NCBI GenBank assembly: GCA_036509255.1
Contig: DATCFY010000044.1
Coordinates: 1-64,000 of the forward strand
From: RYN-230 sp036509255
GTDB lineage: Bacteria; Actinomycetota; Actinomycetes; Streptosporangiales; Streptosporangiaceae
Length of the DNA: 64,000 bases
Reading direction: 5' to 3'
The notes below the pieces were generated by a model. That model saw nothing but the letters and a program-made list of their open reading frames with translations, searched no databases and was not told the origin of the DNA. Within the stretch, counting starts at the first letter, position 1. Each line of letters opens with the position of its first letter. The translations under genes and the position numbers were made by a program. This document shows positions 16,320-24,656 of this stretch, one piece after another.

Positions 16320-16903
16320 TCAGCCGACCGGATCGGCGGCGTCTTCTCCCTCTTCCTGCTCCTCGGCGGACCCACCGAAACGGTCCAGCGCCAGCCCAAG
16401 CACCGCGACCAGGATCCAGAAATAGGTGGCGAGGGTGGCGGACACGAGTGCCACTGGGATGGACAGCAGGAAAACCAGGAATGCGAAGCGCCTGCAGCGC
16501 TATAAGGCGGCGCACCGCAGGAGGTGTACCGGGCACCAGGAGAGCCCTGACCCGACTCGCGTAAAGCCAGACGGCCAGCTCAGCTAGCCCGGCGCAGGAG
16601 ATGCGCACCGCATAGAAGATCACCGCAACCGCATCCGAGCTGTCTCAGCCGGCGAGCAGGGAGGTGGGGTACGGCAGGAACGCGATGGTGCCCAGGAAGA
16701 TCAGGTTGAGGGCAATCAGCGGGCGGCCGGCTGAGTTCAAGTGCAGGGTCTTTGATCCCGGGGACCTGTACGTCGATCACTAGCAAGGCGATCGCGATGG
16801 CGAAGATGGCGTCGCTGAAGAACAGCACCCGGTCGTACTCCAGAAGGCCGGACCGGGCCGGCAGGCGGAGCCTGGGCGGACGCCGCTTAGCTGGCTGCGC
16901 CAT
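16320..16903 (-). pseudogene. broken TMEM175-type (DUF1211) potassium channel gene
   Basis: The first frame starts with an ATG at 16903 and gives the family hallmark DRVLFFSDAIFAIAIALLVIDV. It then shifts frame near 16740. The second frame continues LNLIFLGTIAFLPYPTSLLA, hits a TGA at 16647-16645, and goes on as VIFYAVRISCAGLAEL. A second shift near 16495 leads to the C-terminal span FAFLVFLLSIPVALVSATLA and an acidic tail ending at 16320. All parts line up in order over the normal length of about 195 codons, so this is a decayed gene, not chance. Its start overlaps the 3' end of rmuC by 17 bp. Confidence 0.8.
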
Positions 16904-18386
16904 TGCCGCCCGGTATCGCCATCACGGCGCCCGGTGATTCCCCGGCCCGGCGGACCTCCGGGTCTGCCTGGGGGAGCCCGGGGGGTTCCGGGCAGATCTG
17001 CCCGGCGTCTGGAGGGTCCGGTTGCGGGGGGATAGTGACTTCCGGGGCCGCCAGTGCCGGATTGGCCGATTCCCCGGCAGCCAGTTCCGGGGCGGCCAGT
17101 TCCACGGCGGCCAGTTCGGGGGCGGCCAGCGTCCTGGTGGCCTCCTCGATGAGGGCGGGAGTCTCCAGGTCCCCGTCCACCACGCCAAGCTGGTTCAGTT
17201 TGCGGGCGCTGACCAGGACCCGGCTCTCCAGTGAGCCGACGGTCTGGTTATACGTGGTGACCGCGGAGGTGAGCGCACGACCCAGGCGGTCCACATGCCG
17301 CCCCAGGCCGGAGATCCGCTCGTAGAGCTCACGGCCAAGGTCAAACGCGGTCCGGGCGTTCTCGGCCAGGGCGTCCTGCTGCCACGCGTACTGCGCGGTC
17401 CGCAGCATCGTGACCAGCGTGGTGGGCGTGGCAATGTGTACCTTGCGGGTCATCGCGTGCTCCAGCAGCGCCGGATCATGTTCCAGCGCCGGGGCCAGGA
17501 ACGCCTCACCGGGAATGAACAGCACGACGAACTCCGGCGCCGGGCTGAGCATGGTCCAGTACGACTTCGCCGCGAGCCTGTCCACGTGCTCCCGCAGGTG
17601 CCGGGCGTGGGCATCCAGCCGCGCCGCGCGGACTGCCTCGTCCGAGGTCTCCGCCGCTTCCAGGTACGCGGCGAGTGAGACCTTCGAGTCGACCACGATG
17701 TTCTTGCCGCCAGCCAGCCGCACCACCATGTCGGGGCGGAATGTGCCCTCGGCAGAGTGGACGCTGACCTGCTCGTCGAAGTCGCACCGCGGGGCCATCC
17801 CGGACAGTTCCACCACCCGGCGCAGCTGCATCTCGCCCCACCGGCCGCGGGCCTCCGGGCGCCGCAGGGCGGTCACCAGGGCCTGGGTCTGAGTGCGCAG
17901 ATCGTCGGAACTCTGCCGGGTGATCTTCATCTGCTCGGTCAGGGCCGCATGAGACAGGTGCCGAGCTTCCTCGGTCTCCCGCAGTTGGGCCTCCACCTTG
18001 GCCAGCGTCTCCCGCAAGGGCTGGACCAGGTGCTCGACGGCGGCCCGGCGGGTCTCCAGCTCGCCTGCGGCCTTCGCGTTGGCCGCGCTGAGCCGGCCCT
18101 CGGCGATCTCCAGGAACATCGTGGCGCTGCGGTCGAGCGCCTGGGCTGACATGGCCTGGAAGCGTTCAGCCAGCTGCCCGTCGATCAGTGCGGCCCGTTC
18201 CTGGGCGGCTCGCTCCAGGATGGCCGCGCGGTCCTGGGCGGCCCGCGCCCGCTCCTCGGCCGCGCGGGCCTGCCCGGTGAGGTCGGCGGTCATCGTGGCC
18301 AGGCGGCCGCGGGCATACAGGTAACCGAGGGCAGCACCGACCACGGCACCCACCACGAGTAGGGCGAACATCCAGAAGACGTCCAT
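16887..18386 (-). CDS. rmuC: RmuC-family DNA recombination protein
   Basis: RmuC proteins limit DNA inversions at short repeats in E. coli; the biochemical activity is thought to be nuclease-like. The 499-residue protein has one N-terminal membrane anchor (residues 3-25), a coiled coil rich in Ala, Glu and Arg (30-190), and the RmuC domain (190-410) with RGRWGEMQLRRVVEL, VVDSKVSLAAYLEA and FIPGEAFLAPAL. The last 90 residues are a low-complexity Ala/Glu/Pro tail with repeats of APELAA. The gene is divergent from ychF, with 116 bp between start codons. The broken TMEM175-type gene follows it directly. Confidence 0.92.
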   Translation of the reverse strand: MDVFWMFALLVVGAVVGAALGYLYARGRLATMTADLTGQARAAEERARAAQDRAAILERAAQERAALIDGQLAERFQAMSAQALDRSATMFLEIAEGRLSAANAKAAGELETRRAAVEHLVQPLRETLAKVEAQLRETEEARHLSHAALTEQMKITRQSSDDLRTQTQALVTALRRPEARGRWGEMQLRRVVELSGMAPRCDFDEQVSVHSAEGTFRPDMVVRLAGGKNIVVDSKVSLAAYLEAAETSDEAVRAARLDAHARHLREHVDRLAAKSYWTMLSPAPEFVVLFIPGEAFLAPALEHDPALLEHAMTRKVHIATPTTLVTMLRTAQYAWQQDALAENARTAFDLGRELYERISGLGRHVDRLGRALTSAVTTYNQTVGSLESRVLVSARKLNQLGVVDGDLETPALIEEATRTLAAPELAAVELAAPELAAGESANPALAAPEVTIPPQPDPPDAGQICPEPPGLPQADPEVRRAGESPGAVMAIPGGNGAAS

Positions 18387-18489
18387 GGTCCGTCATGGTG
18401 GCAGCGGTCACTGACACTTTCCTGTCCGACACGCTCGTCCGGGCAGCCGGCCCGGGCCGCGCCCGGCGGGTCCACCCCGTGAACCGCTC

Positions 18490-18495
18490 TAGACT
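18490..18495 (+). promoter_or_regulatory. leaderless-type -10 hexamer for ychF
   Basis: TAGACT, then 7 nt, then the GTG at 18503, without a ribosome site. Confidence 0.45.
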
Positions 18496-18502
18496 CGCGC
18501 AG

Positions 18503-19594
18503 GTGAGTCTCTCGATCGGTATCGTCGGCCTGCCCAACGTCGGCAAGTCCACCCTGTTCAACGCGTTGACGAGAGCCGACGCACTGGCCTCCAACTACCC
18601 TTTCGCGACTATCGAGCCGAACGTGGGCATCGTCGGCATCCCTGATCCCCGGCTCGCGGTCCTCTCCGGGCTGTACGATTCGGCCCCGATCGTGCCCGCC
18701 ACCGCGCGGTTCGTGGATATCGCCGGGCTGGTGCGCGGGGCGTCACAGGGCCAGGGGCTGGGCAACCAGTTCCTCGCGCACATCCGCGAGACCGACGCGA
18801 TCTGCCAGGTCGTCAGGGTGTTCTCCGATCCGGATGTGAGTCATGTCGATGGCGATGTGTCACCCGCGCGCGACGTCGACACCGTGGCGACCGAACTGAT
18901 CCTGGCCGATCTGCAGACCCTGGAGAAGGCGGTTCCCCGCCTCGTTAAGGAAACGAAGTTCGCCAAGAATCCGGAGCGCCAGCGGGTAGCTGACGCGGCC
19001 GCTGCCGCCCAGCAGGTGCTGGACGGTGGCACGACGCTGTTCGCAGGGGCGGCCGCGGCCGGCATCGACCTGGCTGACCTTCGCGACCTCCACCTCCTCA
19101 CCGCGAAACCCTTCGTCTACGTGTTCAACATGGATGAGGCTGAACTGGCCGACGGGGAACTGCAGGCCAAGCTGGCCGCGCAGGTGGCGCCGGCCGAGGT
19201 GATCTTCCTGGATGTGAAGACCGAGGCGGAGCTGGCGGAACTGCCCGAGGACGAAGCGGCGGAAATGGCGGCCGAACTCGGGATGGGCGAACCCGGCCTG
19301 AACCGGCTCGCGCACGCGGGATTCAGCGCCCTGGGCCTGATGACCTTCCTGACCGCGGGGCCGAAAGAGGTCCGGGCCTGGGAAATCCCGGTCGGCGCAA
19401 CGGCCCCGGAAGCAGCGGGCGTGATCCACACGGACTTCCAGCGCGGCTTCATCAAGGCGGAAGTGGTCGCGTTCGATGACCTGGTGGCCGCGGGGTCGCT
19501 GACGGCCGCCCGATCTGTGGGCAAGGTGCGGATCGAGGGCAAGGACTACGTGATGCACGACGGCGACGTCGTCGAGTTCCGCTTCAACGTCTGA
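18503..19594 (+). CDS. ychF: redox-regulated ribosome-binding ATPase YchF
   Basis: YchF is an Obg-family P-loop protein that prefers ATP, binds ribosomes and modulates translation and stress responses. The 363-residue protein has GLPNVGKST at residues 9-17, the switch region VDIAGLVRGASQGQGLGNQF, the NMDE motif that sets nucleotide specificity, a helical insertion (residues 130-200), and a C-terminal TGS domain starting near AWEIPVGATAPEAAGVIHTDFQRGFI-like sequence (split here as AWEIPVGATAPEAAG and IHTDFQRGFIKAEV). I start at the GTG at 18503 because conserved residues begin there. It ends core block 1. Confidence 0.95.
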   Translation: MSLSIGIVGLPNVGKSTLFNALTRADALASNYPFATIEPNVGIVGIPDPRLAVLSGLYDSAPIVPATARFVDIAGLVRGASQGQGLGNQFLAHIRETDAICQVVRVFSDPDVSHVDGDVSPARDVDTVATELILADLQTLEKAVPRLVKETKFAKNPERQRVADAAAAAQQVLDGGTTLFAGAAAAGIDLADLRDLHLLTAKPFVYVFNMDEAELADGELQAKLAAQVAPAEVIFLDVKTEAELAELPEDEAAEMAAELGMGEPGLNRLAHAGFSALGLMTFLTAGPKEVRAWEIPVGATAPEAAGVIHTDFQRGFIKAEVVAFDDLVAAGSLTAARSVGKVRIEGKDYVMHDGDVVEFRFNV

Positions 19595-19619
19595 ACGTCA
19601 GACCCGTCTTCTACGGTAC

Positions 19620-19865
19620 GTACCGCCCAGAGGCTTCGGCAGCAGCACCGTCCGGATCCACCACGAGCCCGGCGAGCAGCCCTGGGCCGAAGTCCTGGAG
19701 TTGCCTGGCTGCTTCGCCGCCGGGAGCAAAATGGATGAGTTGCGGCAGGCCCTGACTGAGGCCATCAGCCTCTACCTGTCTGAACCTGGCGACGTGAAGC
19801 ACGTCGAACTGGAGGACGAGCCAGGCACAGTCACCGAGCACCGGATGCTGGCGCGGACCGCCTGA
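19620..19865 (+). pseudogene. HicB-type antitoxin remnant without a start codon
   Basis: The frame reads TVRIHHEPGEQPWAEVLELP, GCFAAGSKMDELRQALTEAI and SLYLSE, which is the HicB partial RNase H fold of type II toxin-antitoxin systems, and ends with TGA at 19863-19865. Between the last in-frame stop at 19551 and this conserved stretch no ATG, GTG, TTG or CTG codon exists, so it cannot be translated as a normal HicB. The partner toxin HicA is not recognisable nearby, and the DNA-binding C-terminal helix of longer HicB proteins is absent. It directly follows ychF and marks the edge of the accessory region. Confidence 0.65.
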
Positions 19866-20507
19866 CGGAGCGCACCGCGGTCAGTGATTGACCACCCTGA
19901 ACCCGACCTCAGCGTGCGATTCCTGAAGCGCCCGCCCGGCAATCAGGTGTACGGCAGTGAGCTTGTGGGTGGACAGTGAGATTCCGTGGCTTGTGAGGCT
20001 CGATAAGCCGGTTGATTTGCGGGCACTAAGGGCCGGCCGAGACTGCTTTTATGTAGCGGATGAAGTTGCTAAGTAGCGGATGAAGTTCCCGCGCTGCCCG
20101 GCAATCAGGTCGATCGCTCCAGCAGACGGCAGCGGCGTCACGACGTCCAGTTGGCTGCGCGACACGGGCGTTGGGTGCTCGCCCGGGCCCCCAGACCCCG
20201 CTAAGATGCCTCGTAAGGCATCGGGTGTAGCGATTTTGTCGTGTGCTGCGGAGCGGGCTGGCAGGGGTCAACAGAGAGTTTCCGGCAAAGCTGAGTATCG
20301 ACGTAGTCGCAGGTCAGAGACACCATGGTCGCTAATCGTGTTGCGCCCCGCCTGGCCAATGGGCGGTGTGATTGCTGGTCCATCCGGTGCCGGGCCTCGC
20401 AAAGGGGCTCCCGGGTCGGCAGGTTATGGCGCAGAATAGGGCGATAGACGGCATAGGAAGGCACCGCAACTCATTGCTGCGCGTGCGCAGGAACGGGCGG
20501 AGGTGCG
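19866..20507. other. decayed intergenic stretch before the secretion-like operon
   Basis: About 640 bp with lower GC than the surroundings and many stops in all frames. It contains a 20-bp-period direct repeat (15 bp at 20053-20067 and 20073-20087) and a second 15-bp pair at 19934-19948 and 20096-20110. I see no convincing gene, tRNA or transposase fragment. It may be what is left of an older insertion. The promoter of the following operon should lie in its last 150 bp but no clear -35/-10 pair stood out. Confidence 0.5.
19934..20110. repeat. two pairs of 15-bp direct repeats
   Basis: GCCCGGCAATCAGGT occurs at 19934-19948 and 20096-20110. GTAGCGGATGAAGTT occurs at 20053-20067 and 20073-20087. 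The second pair is nested inside the first. Confidence 0.75.
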
Positions 20508-21509
20508 ATGGTTCGCCGGTCAACCGTTGATCGCAGTCCGCATTCGGCTGAGCATGGGCTGGACTACGAAGCGGGGACCGACTTTTCCGGACGCGAGCAG
20601 ACCGGGCGTTCGCGCCCGGCGCGAACCTGGGGCGGTGCGGGCGGCCGCTGGCTCGTCTGGCTCTTCCGTGGCATCGCCTGGGCCGTCTTGCTGCTCATCG
20701 GGTACCGCGGGGTCGTCGCGATCGTGTCGAACGAGTCTCGCCCGGTCCAGGCCGCCCCGAGTACGTCGGCCGTCCCAACCACCGCCTTCCCGGTCACGCT
20801 GGCCGACGCATACGCGGTGCAGTTCGGCCAGGTGTACCTGAGCTACAACCCGGGCGACTCTGCGCAGCGTGCTACTCAGCTCGCCGCCTTCCTGCCTAGC
20901 GGGTCGGATCCGCAGCTGGGCTGGAATGGCCAGGGAACGTCGCAATTGCAGTCCGAAGAGGTGGCCGCCACCGATGTGCAGGATGCTCACCACGCCGTGG
21001 TGACGCTGCTGGCCAGGGTAAATGGCCAGTTGATGCAGCTAGGGGTGCCTATCTACGCATCCTCAGCCGGGCTGGTCGTTTCCGGTGCGCCCGCCTGGCT
21101 GCCCGCGCCAGCGCGTGCCGCTCTGCCCTCTACCGCTCCCGCGAGTTCTGATTCCGCCACCCAGGCCGTGCTGACGAACCAGCTTCCGGCGTTCTTCCAG
21201 GCGTATGCCAGTGGAAATCAAGTGACCCTCGGCCGGTTCCTGGCTCCCGGCACCTCACTGGCGGGGCTAAACGGCGCGGTGAGTTTTCACTCCATCACCA
21301 GCACCAGCGTCCCGGCTGGCGGCGCGACTCGCCATATCATTGCCACCGTCGTCTGGAACGTTCCGCCCAGAAGCTCAACCGGTCAGGTCACCAAGGGCGG
21401 GTCGGCTGCCCAGCTCCAGATGAGCTATGCGCTTACCGTCGTGCAGCAGAACGGAACCTGGTATGTCAGGGACATCAGCGCAGCATCCGAGTCACCGGGG
21501 GCGCCGTGA
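20508..21509 (+). CDS. TcpC/VirB8-like conjugation-type membrane protein
   Basis: A 333-residue bitopic protein of the TcpC type, the VirB8-like assembly factor of Gram-positive type IV secretion systems (pCW3 TcpC, Tn916 ORF13). It has a basic cytoplasmic N-terminus, one membrane span near residues 48-70 (WLFRGIAWAVLLLIGYRGVV), and an outer part with two NTF2-like halves (about 95-205 and 220-330); the second half ends MSYALTVVQQNGTWYVRDI, typical for the fold. GGAGG stands just upstream of the ATG. It is the first gene of a seven-gene run on one strand. Confidence 0.75.
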   Translation: MVRRSTVDRSPHSAEHGLDYEAGTDFSGREQTGRSRPARTWGGAGGRWLVWLFRGIAWAVLLLIGYRGVVAIVSNESRPVQAAPSTSAVPTTAFPVTLADAYAVQFGQVYLSYNPGDSAQRATQLAAFLPSGSDPQLGWNGQGTSQLQSEEVAATDVQDAHHAVVTLLARVNGQLMQLGVPIYASSAGLVVSGAPAWLPAPARAALPSTAPASSDSATQAVLTNQLPAFFQAYASGNQVTLGRFLAPGTSLAGLNGAVSFHSITSTSVPAGGATRHIIATVVWNVPPRSSTGQVTKGGSAAQLQMSYALTVVQQNGTWYVRDISAASESPGAP

Positions 21510-21575
21510 CCGGACTTCGAACGCCGCACGCCTCCGCCCCGCCAGGCGTGACCCCCCATAACCCGGAGTAGATCG

Positions 21576-21833
21576 ATGTCGTTCCAATCGCTGATCATCG
21601 CGGCCCCGTCGTCGCTCAGCACCTCGGGTCTCGTGAACTACTTGCAGGGGCTCTTCGGGCCCCTGTTCCTTGGGATCGTGGGGATCGTCGCCCTGTTCTT
21701 CTTGTTCACTCGGGAAATCATCCGGTTTGTGCAGTTCCTCGTGCTCGCCGTCGCGATCGCGGTGATCTTCTACACCCCGAGCATCGTGCAGACGCTCGCC
21801 CAGGGCATCGCAAACGCGCTCGGCGTCCACTGA
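21576..21833 (+). CDS. small two-span membrane protein of the secretion-like operon
   Basis: An 85-residue protein consisting almost entirely of two hydrophobic helices, about residues 21-43 (LFGPLFLGIVGIVALFFLF) and 49-68 (IRFVQFLVLAVAIAVIFY), with a short polar C-terminus. Size and layout resemble TcpD or VirB2-like small subunits that sit between VirB8-like and TcpE-like genes in Gram-positive conjugation loci. A GGAG ribosome site precedes the ATG. Function is inferred from position only. Confidence 0.65.
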   Translation: MSFQSLIIAAPSSLSTSGLVNYLQGLFGPLFLGIVGIVALFFLFTREIIRFVQFLVLAVAIAVIFYTPSIVQTLAQGIANALGVH

Positions 21834-21863
21834 TCTCCGCCCAGGCCGGAAGGAGAGCACCCG

Positions 21864-24656
21864 GTGGACTTGCCCACCTATACCAGCATCTGGCGCATTG
21901 AAAAACGGCTCTACAAGCTGTATGACTTCAGGCTGCCGATGCCGGTCCCGGTTGGCCAGATCGCTGTGTTCGCGGCGATCACGGTGCCCTACGTGATCCT
22001 GCTGACCATCCTCGGGCTCCCCTTCAACCACAGCCTGTTCTGGCTGTACGTGCTGCCGCCGGGCGTGATCACCTGGCTCGCCACGCGGCCTGTCCTGGAA
22101 AGCAAGAGACTCCCTGAGCTGATCATTTCGCAGGTGCGCTATCTGGGGGAGCCAGTTACCTGGTGCCGGATGGCTCCGCTGGCCGAGAAGGACGACGTCG
22201 TAGTGATCGGCAAAGTCTGGCGCCGGGACGAGGAGCGCCCCCGGTCGCCAGCCGCGGCCCCGGCCCTGGCGCCCGCCGTCGCCCCGGACGTCGCGCGGCG
22301 CCCGGCCCGGGTGCGGCCGGCGGCAGCACGCAAAGCCGCCGCCACGCAGGCCGCCCCGTCAGGCCCGCCGGCGCGGGTGCCGCGGGCCGCCCCGGCACGC
22401 CGGCTGCGCCGCCCGGCGGAGCAACCGGCCCGGCTGGCCACGTGGTCCGGCAGCGTTCCCGCCCCTGCGGACGCGTCAACGGCCGCGGCAGCGGATACGG
22501 CCGCCGCCGAGGTAGCCCAGGAAGACCGGCAGGCCCCGATGCACCCCGTGGCCGCGCCTGCGGGCCGCCACGCCGCCAGGCCGGGGCTCCCGGCCAGCGG
22601 CCCGGGGCGCCCCGCTGGCGAGGGGGAAGGCGTCACCAGGCACGCTCGTCCCGGCGGGACGGCGGTCGGCTGGCCGTCTGCCGCAGCGTGGCCGGTGAAG
22701 GACCCGCATTTGCCTGCGGCCCCGCTCCGGCCCGCCTGGACCTCTCCAGATTCCACCGCTCCGGTTTCCGGGAACCTGGGCTGGCCCACCGGCCCGGCGG
22801 TGCCGGCGGCAGCAGATCGAGTCGCTGCTGCGGGAGATCCCGTCCTGGTCGAGGGAGACCCGGTCGAGGCAGACCCGGTCGAGGCAGATGGAACTCCCCT
22901 CGTGGGCAGAGCCGATTCGCTCGCCCCGCCGGACACGGAAAGGCCCGCCCCTCCCGCCGGGCCGGCCGTGAGCGTGCCAGCACAGGCGGCCCCGCCAGAG
23001 CCGGCCGTCCCGTCCGCCGGGCCGGCTGGGTTCTACATCGGTGCTCCCCGCCCCGAGCCGATCCGGGACAGCCCGGCCCTGCAGGAGCCGGACGGCGATC
23101 GTCCTAGCCCGCCCGGGTCGGTCCCGGACGAGACAGCCGTGCCCGCAGCCGTTTCCGAGGCAGCTGGGTTCCAGGTAGCTGGGCCTGAGGCGGTCGAGGA
23201 CCAGGCGGCCGAGCCAGAAGTGGTCGAGGAGCAGACGGCCGAGCCCGAGGTGGCTCAGCACGAAGTACCCCCGGACTCGGCCGAACCTGACGTGGCTGCC
23301 GCTGAGGCGGCTGAGCCTGAGATGGGCGCCGGGGCCACAGCGGCGGAGGCGGACCCGGCCGAGATGGCTGCACCTGGCGTGGCCGAGCCTGAATTGGCCG
23401 AGCCGGACGTGGCCGAGCCCGACGCCCTGGACGAGTCGGGCACGCCTGCCGAGACTGACCCGCCAGTCACGGCAGACGACCTGGCCGGACCTGAAGACCT
23501 CCCCACGCCAGACGCCCTGGACGCACCTGACGAAAGCCCTCGAAGCGAGGGCTTGCGGGACGACGAGGCGCCGGACCAGGACCCCCCGGATGAGGCCGCA
23601 GATCCTGCCGCCGGCCCACCCGCCCCGTCGCCCAGCCCCTGGGCGCCACCAATCGTCGTGGTCCGGGGCGGCTCCAGTACCCGGCCGACCATGGTGGAGC
23701 GGGCCCTGAGCGGCCCAGGCCAGCACCGCGCCGGCAGCAACTGGCGGGAGCACGTCAGGGTCGTCCCCGGCGGTCACGGGCCCGGGCGCCCGGACATGGA
23801 GCGGCGCGACCGGGCCCGGGTCCTGCTGCCGGTCCACAGCCCCCGGCTGATCGTGGTACTGGGCTGCACGGTCGGCGCCGGCCAGACGGTCACCACGCTG
23901 ATGCTCGCCGACGTGCTGGCCAGCCTCCGCGGGGAGCCGGTCGCGGCGCTCGACCTCAACCCGGGGCAGACCTCTCTCACCGACATGGCCCGCACCTCCC
24001 CGGCGGCCAGCGCGCGCGGCCTGCTGGCCGGGCCTACGCCGACCGTGCCGGGCCAGCGTGGCCGGGGGCGCCTGGATCTCATCGCACACGACTCGACTCC
24101 CGACGGCGGGTCGGCGCTCGCCGATGAGGAATACGCCCGGGTGCTCGAGATCCTGACGTCCCGCTACCCGCTGACCCTGACGGACCCCGGTGCGTCAGCG
24201 GTAGCCCGTGTCCTATCCGCCGCCGACCAGCTTGTCCTGGTCGCCCCCGCTAGCGCCGACGCGGCCCGGGCGGTCGCGATGACGATGGAATGGCTGGACG
24301 GGCACGGCTACGAAGAACTGTGCACCGGGGCGATCACGGTCATCAACGGAGTGAGCAAGCGCAGCATGTCCCATGTCGAGCAGGCCGAACTCGTCGTCCG
24401 TGGCCGTTGCCGGGCCATCGTGCGGGTGCCCTGGGATGATCATCTGGGGGCTCCGCCTACCGAGCAGGGGATCAGCGACGCCGCCACCGCCGACGCGGAA
24501 TCCCGGTTCGCCCAGCTCCGCCCCCAGGTCCAGCTCGCCTACACGGCCCTCGCCGGGGTGCTGGTCTCGGCGCTCGCGGTCGGGGGCAGCCGGGCTGCCC
24601 CGCCCGGTGCCCCTTTGCCACCCGATGGCACGCCGCAGCGATGGGTTTCCCGGTGA
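21864..24656 (+). CDS. TcpE domain fused to a long disordered linker and a ParA/MinD-like ATPase domain
   Basis: This 930-residue protein joins three parts. Residues 1-125 are TcpE-like: YTSIWRIEKRLYKLYDFRLP, two membrane spans between 33 and 80, then TRPVLESKRLPELIISQVRY. Residues 130-645 are a Pro/Ala/Glu-rich, probably unfolded linker with repeats of the VAEPE/AEPDVAEPD kind. Residues 655-890 look like a ParA/MinD-fold domain: RLIVVLGCTVGAGQTVTTLM, AALDLNPGQ, LTDPGAS, LVLVAPAS. The P-loop equivalent GCTVGAGQT lacks both lysines of the deviant Walker A motif, so nucleotide hydrolysis is doubtful. AAGGAGAG stands before the GTG start. The last codons overlap the VirB4-like gene. Confidence 0.75.
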   Translation: MDLPTYTSIWRIEKRLYKLYDFRLPMPVPVGQIAVFAAITVPYVILLTILGLPFNHSLFWLYVLPPGVITWLATRPVLESKRLPELIISQVRYLGEPVTWCRMAPLAEKDDVVVIGKVWRRDEERPRSPAAAPALAPAVAPDVARRPARVRPAAARKAAATQAAPSGPPARVPRAAPARRLRRPAEQPARLATWSGSVPAPADASTAAAADTAAAEVAQEDRQAPMHPVAAPAGRHAARPGLPASGPGRPAGEGEGVTRHARPGGTAVGWPSAAAWPVKDPHLPAAPLRPAWTSPDSTAPVSGNLGWPTGPAVPAAADRVAAAGDPVLVEGDPVEADPVEADGTPLVGRADSLAPPDTERPAPPAGPAVSVPAQAAPPEPAVPSAGPAGFYIGAPRPEPIRDSPALQEPDGDRPSPPGSVPDETAVPAAVSEAAGFQVAGPEAVEDQAAEPEVVEEQTAEPEVAQHEVPPDSAEPDVAAAEAAEPEMGAGATAAEADPAEMAAPGVAEPELAEPDVAEPDALDESGTPAETDPPVTADDLAGPEDLPTPDALDAPDESPRSEGLRDDEAPDQDPPDEAADPAAGPPAPSPSPWAPPIVVVRGGSSTRPTMVERALSGPGQHRAGSNWREHVRVVPGGHGPGRPDMERRDRARVLLPVHSPRLIVVLGCTVGAGQTVTTLMLADVLASLRGEPVAALDLNPGQTSLTDMARTSPAASARGLLAGPTPTVPGQRGRGRLDLIAHDSTPDGGSALADEEYARVLEILTSRYPLTLTDPGASAVARVLSAADQLVLVAPASADAARAVAMTMEWLDGHGYEELCTGAITVINGVSKRSMSHVEQAELVVRGRCRAIVRVPWDDHLGAPPTEQGISDAATADAESRFAQLRPQVQLAYTALAGVLVSALAVGGSRAAPPGAPLPPDGTPQRWVSR
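23160..23430. repeat. imperfect repeats encoding Ala-Glu-Pro-Asp/Val units
   Basis: Roughly 12- to 27-bp units encode runs such as AEPEVVEEQ, AEPDVA and AEPELAEPDVAEPD in the linker of the TcpE-ParA fusion. Copy number is likely variable. This is a protein-coding repeat, not a CRISPR array. Confidence 0.7.

Noticed and set aside
16143..16564. Short plus-strand frames between the DUF6542 gene and rmuC
   Set aside because: They are antisense to the broken TMEM175-type gene and have no coding features of their own.
20026..20464. Short open frames in the gap before the secretion-like operon
   Set aside because: Composition is random, ribosome sites are missing and no family is recognisable; the stretch is better described as decayed.
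23104..23430. Possible CRISPR-like repeats
   Set aside because: The repeated units are short, imperfect and stay in frame inside a coding sequence; there are no spacers of constant length and no cas genes.
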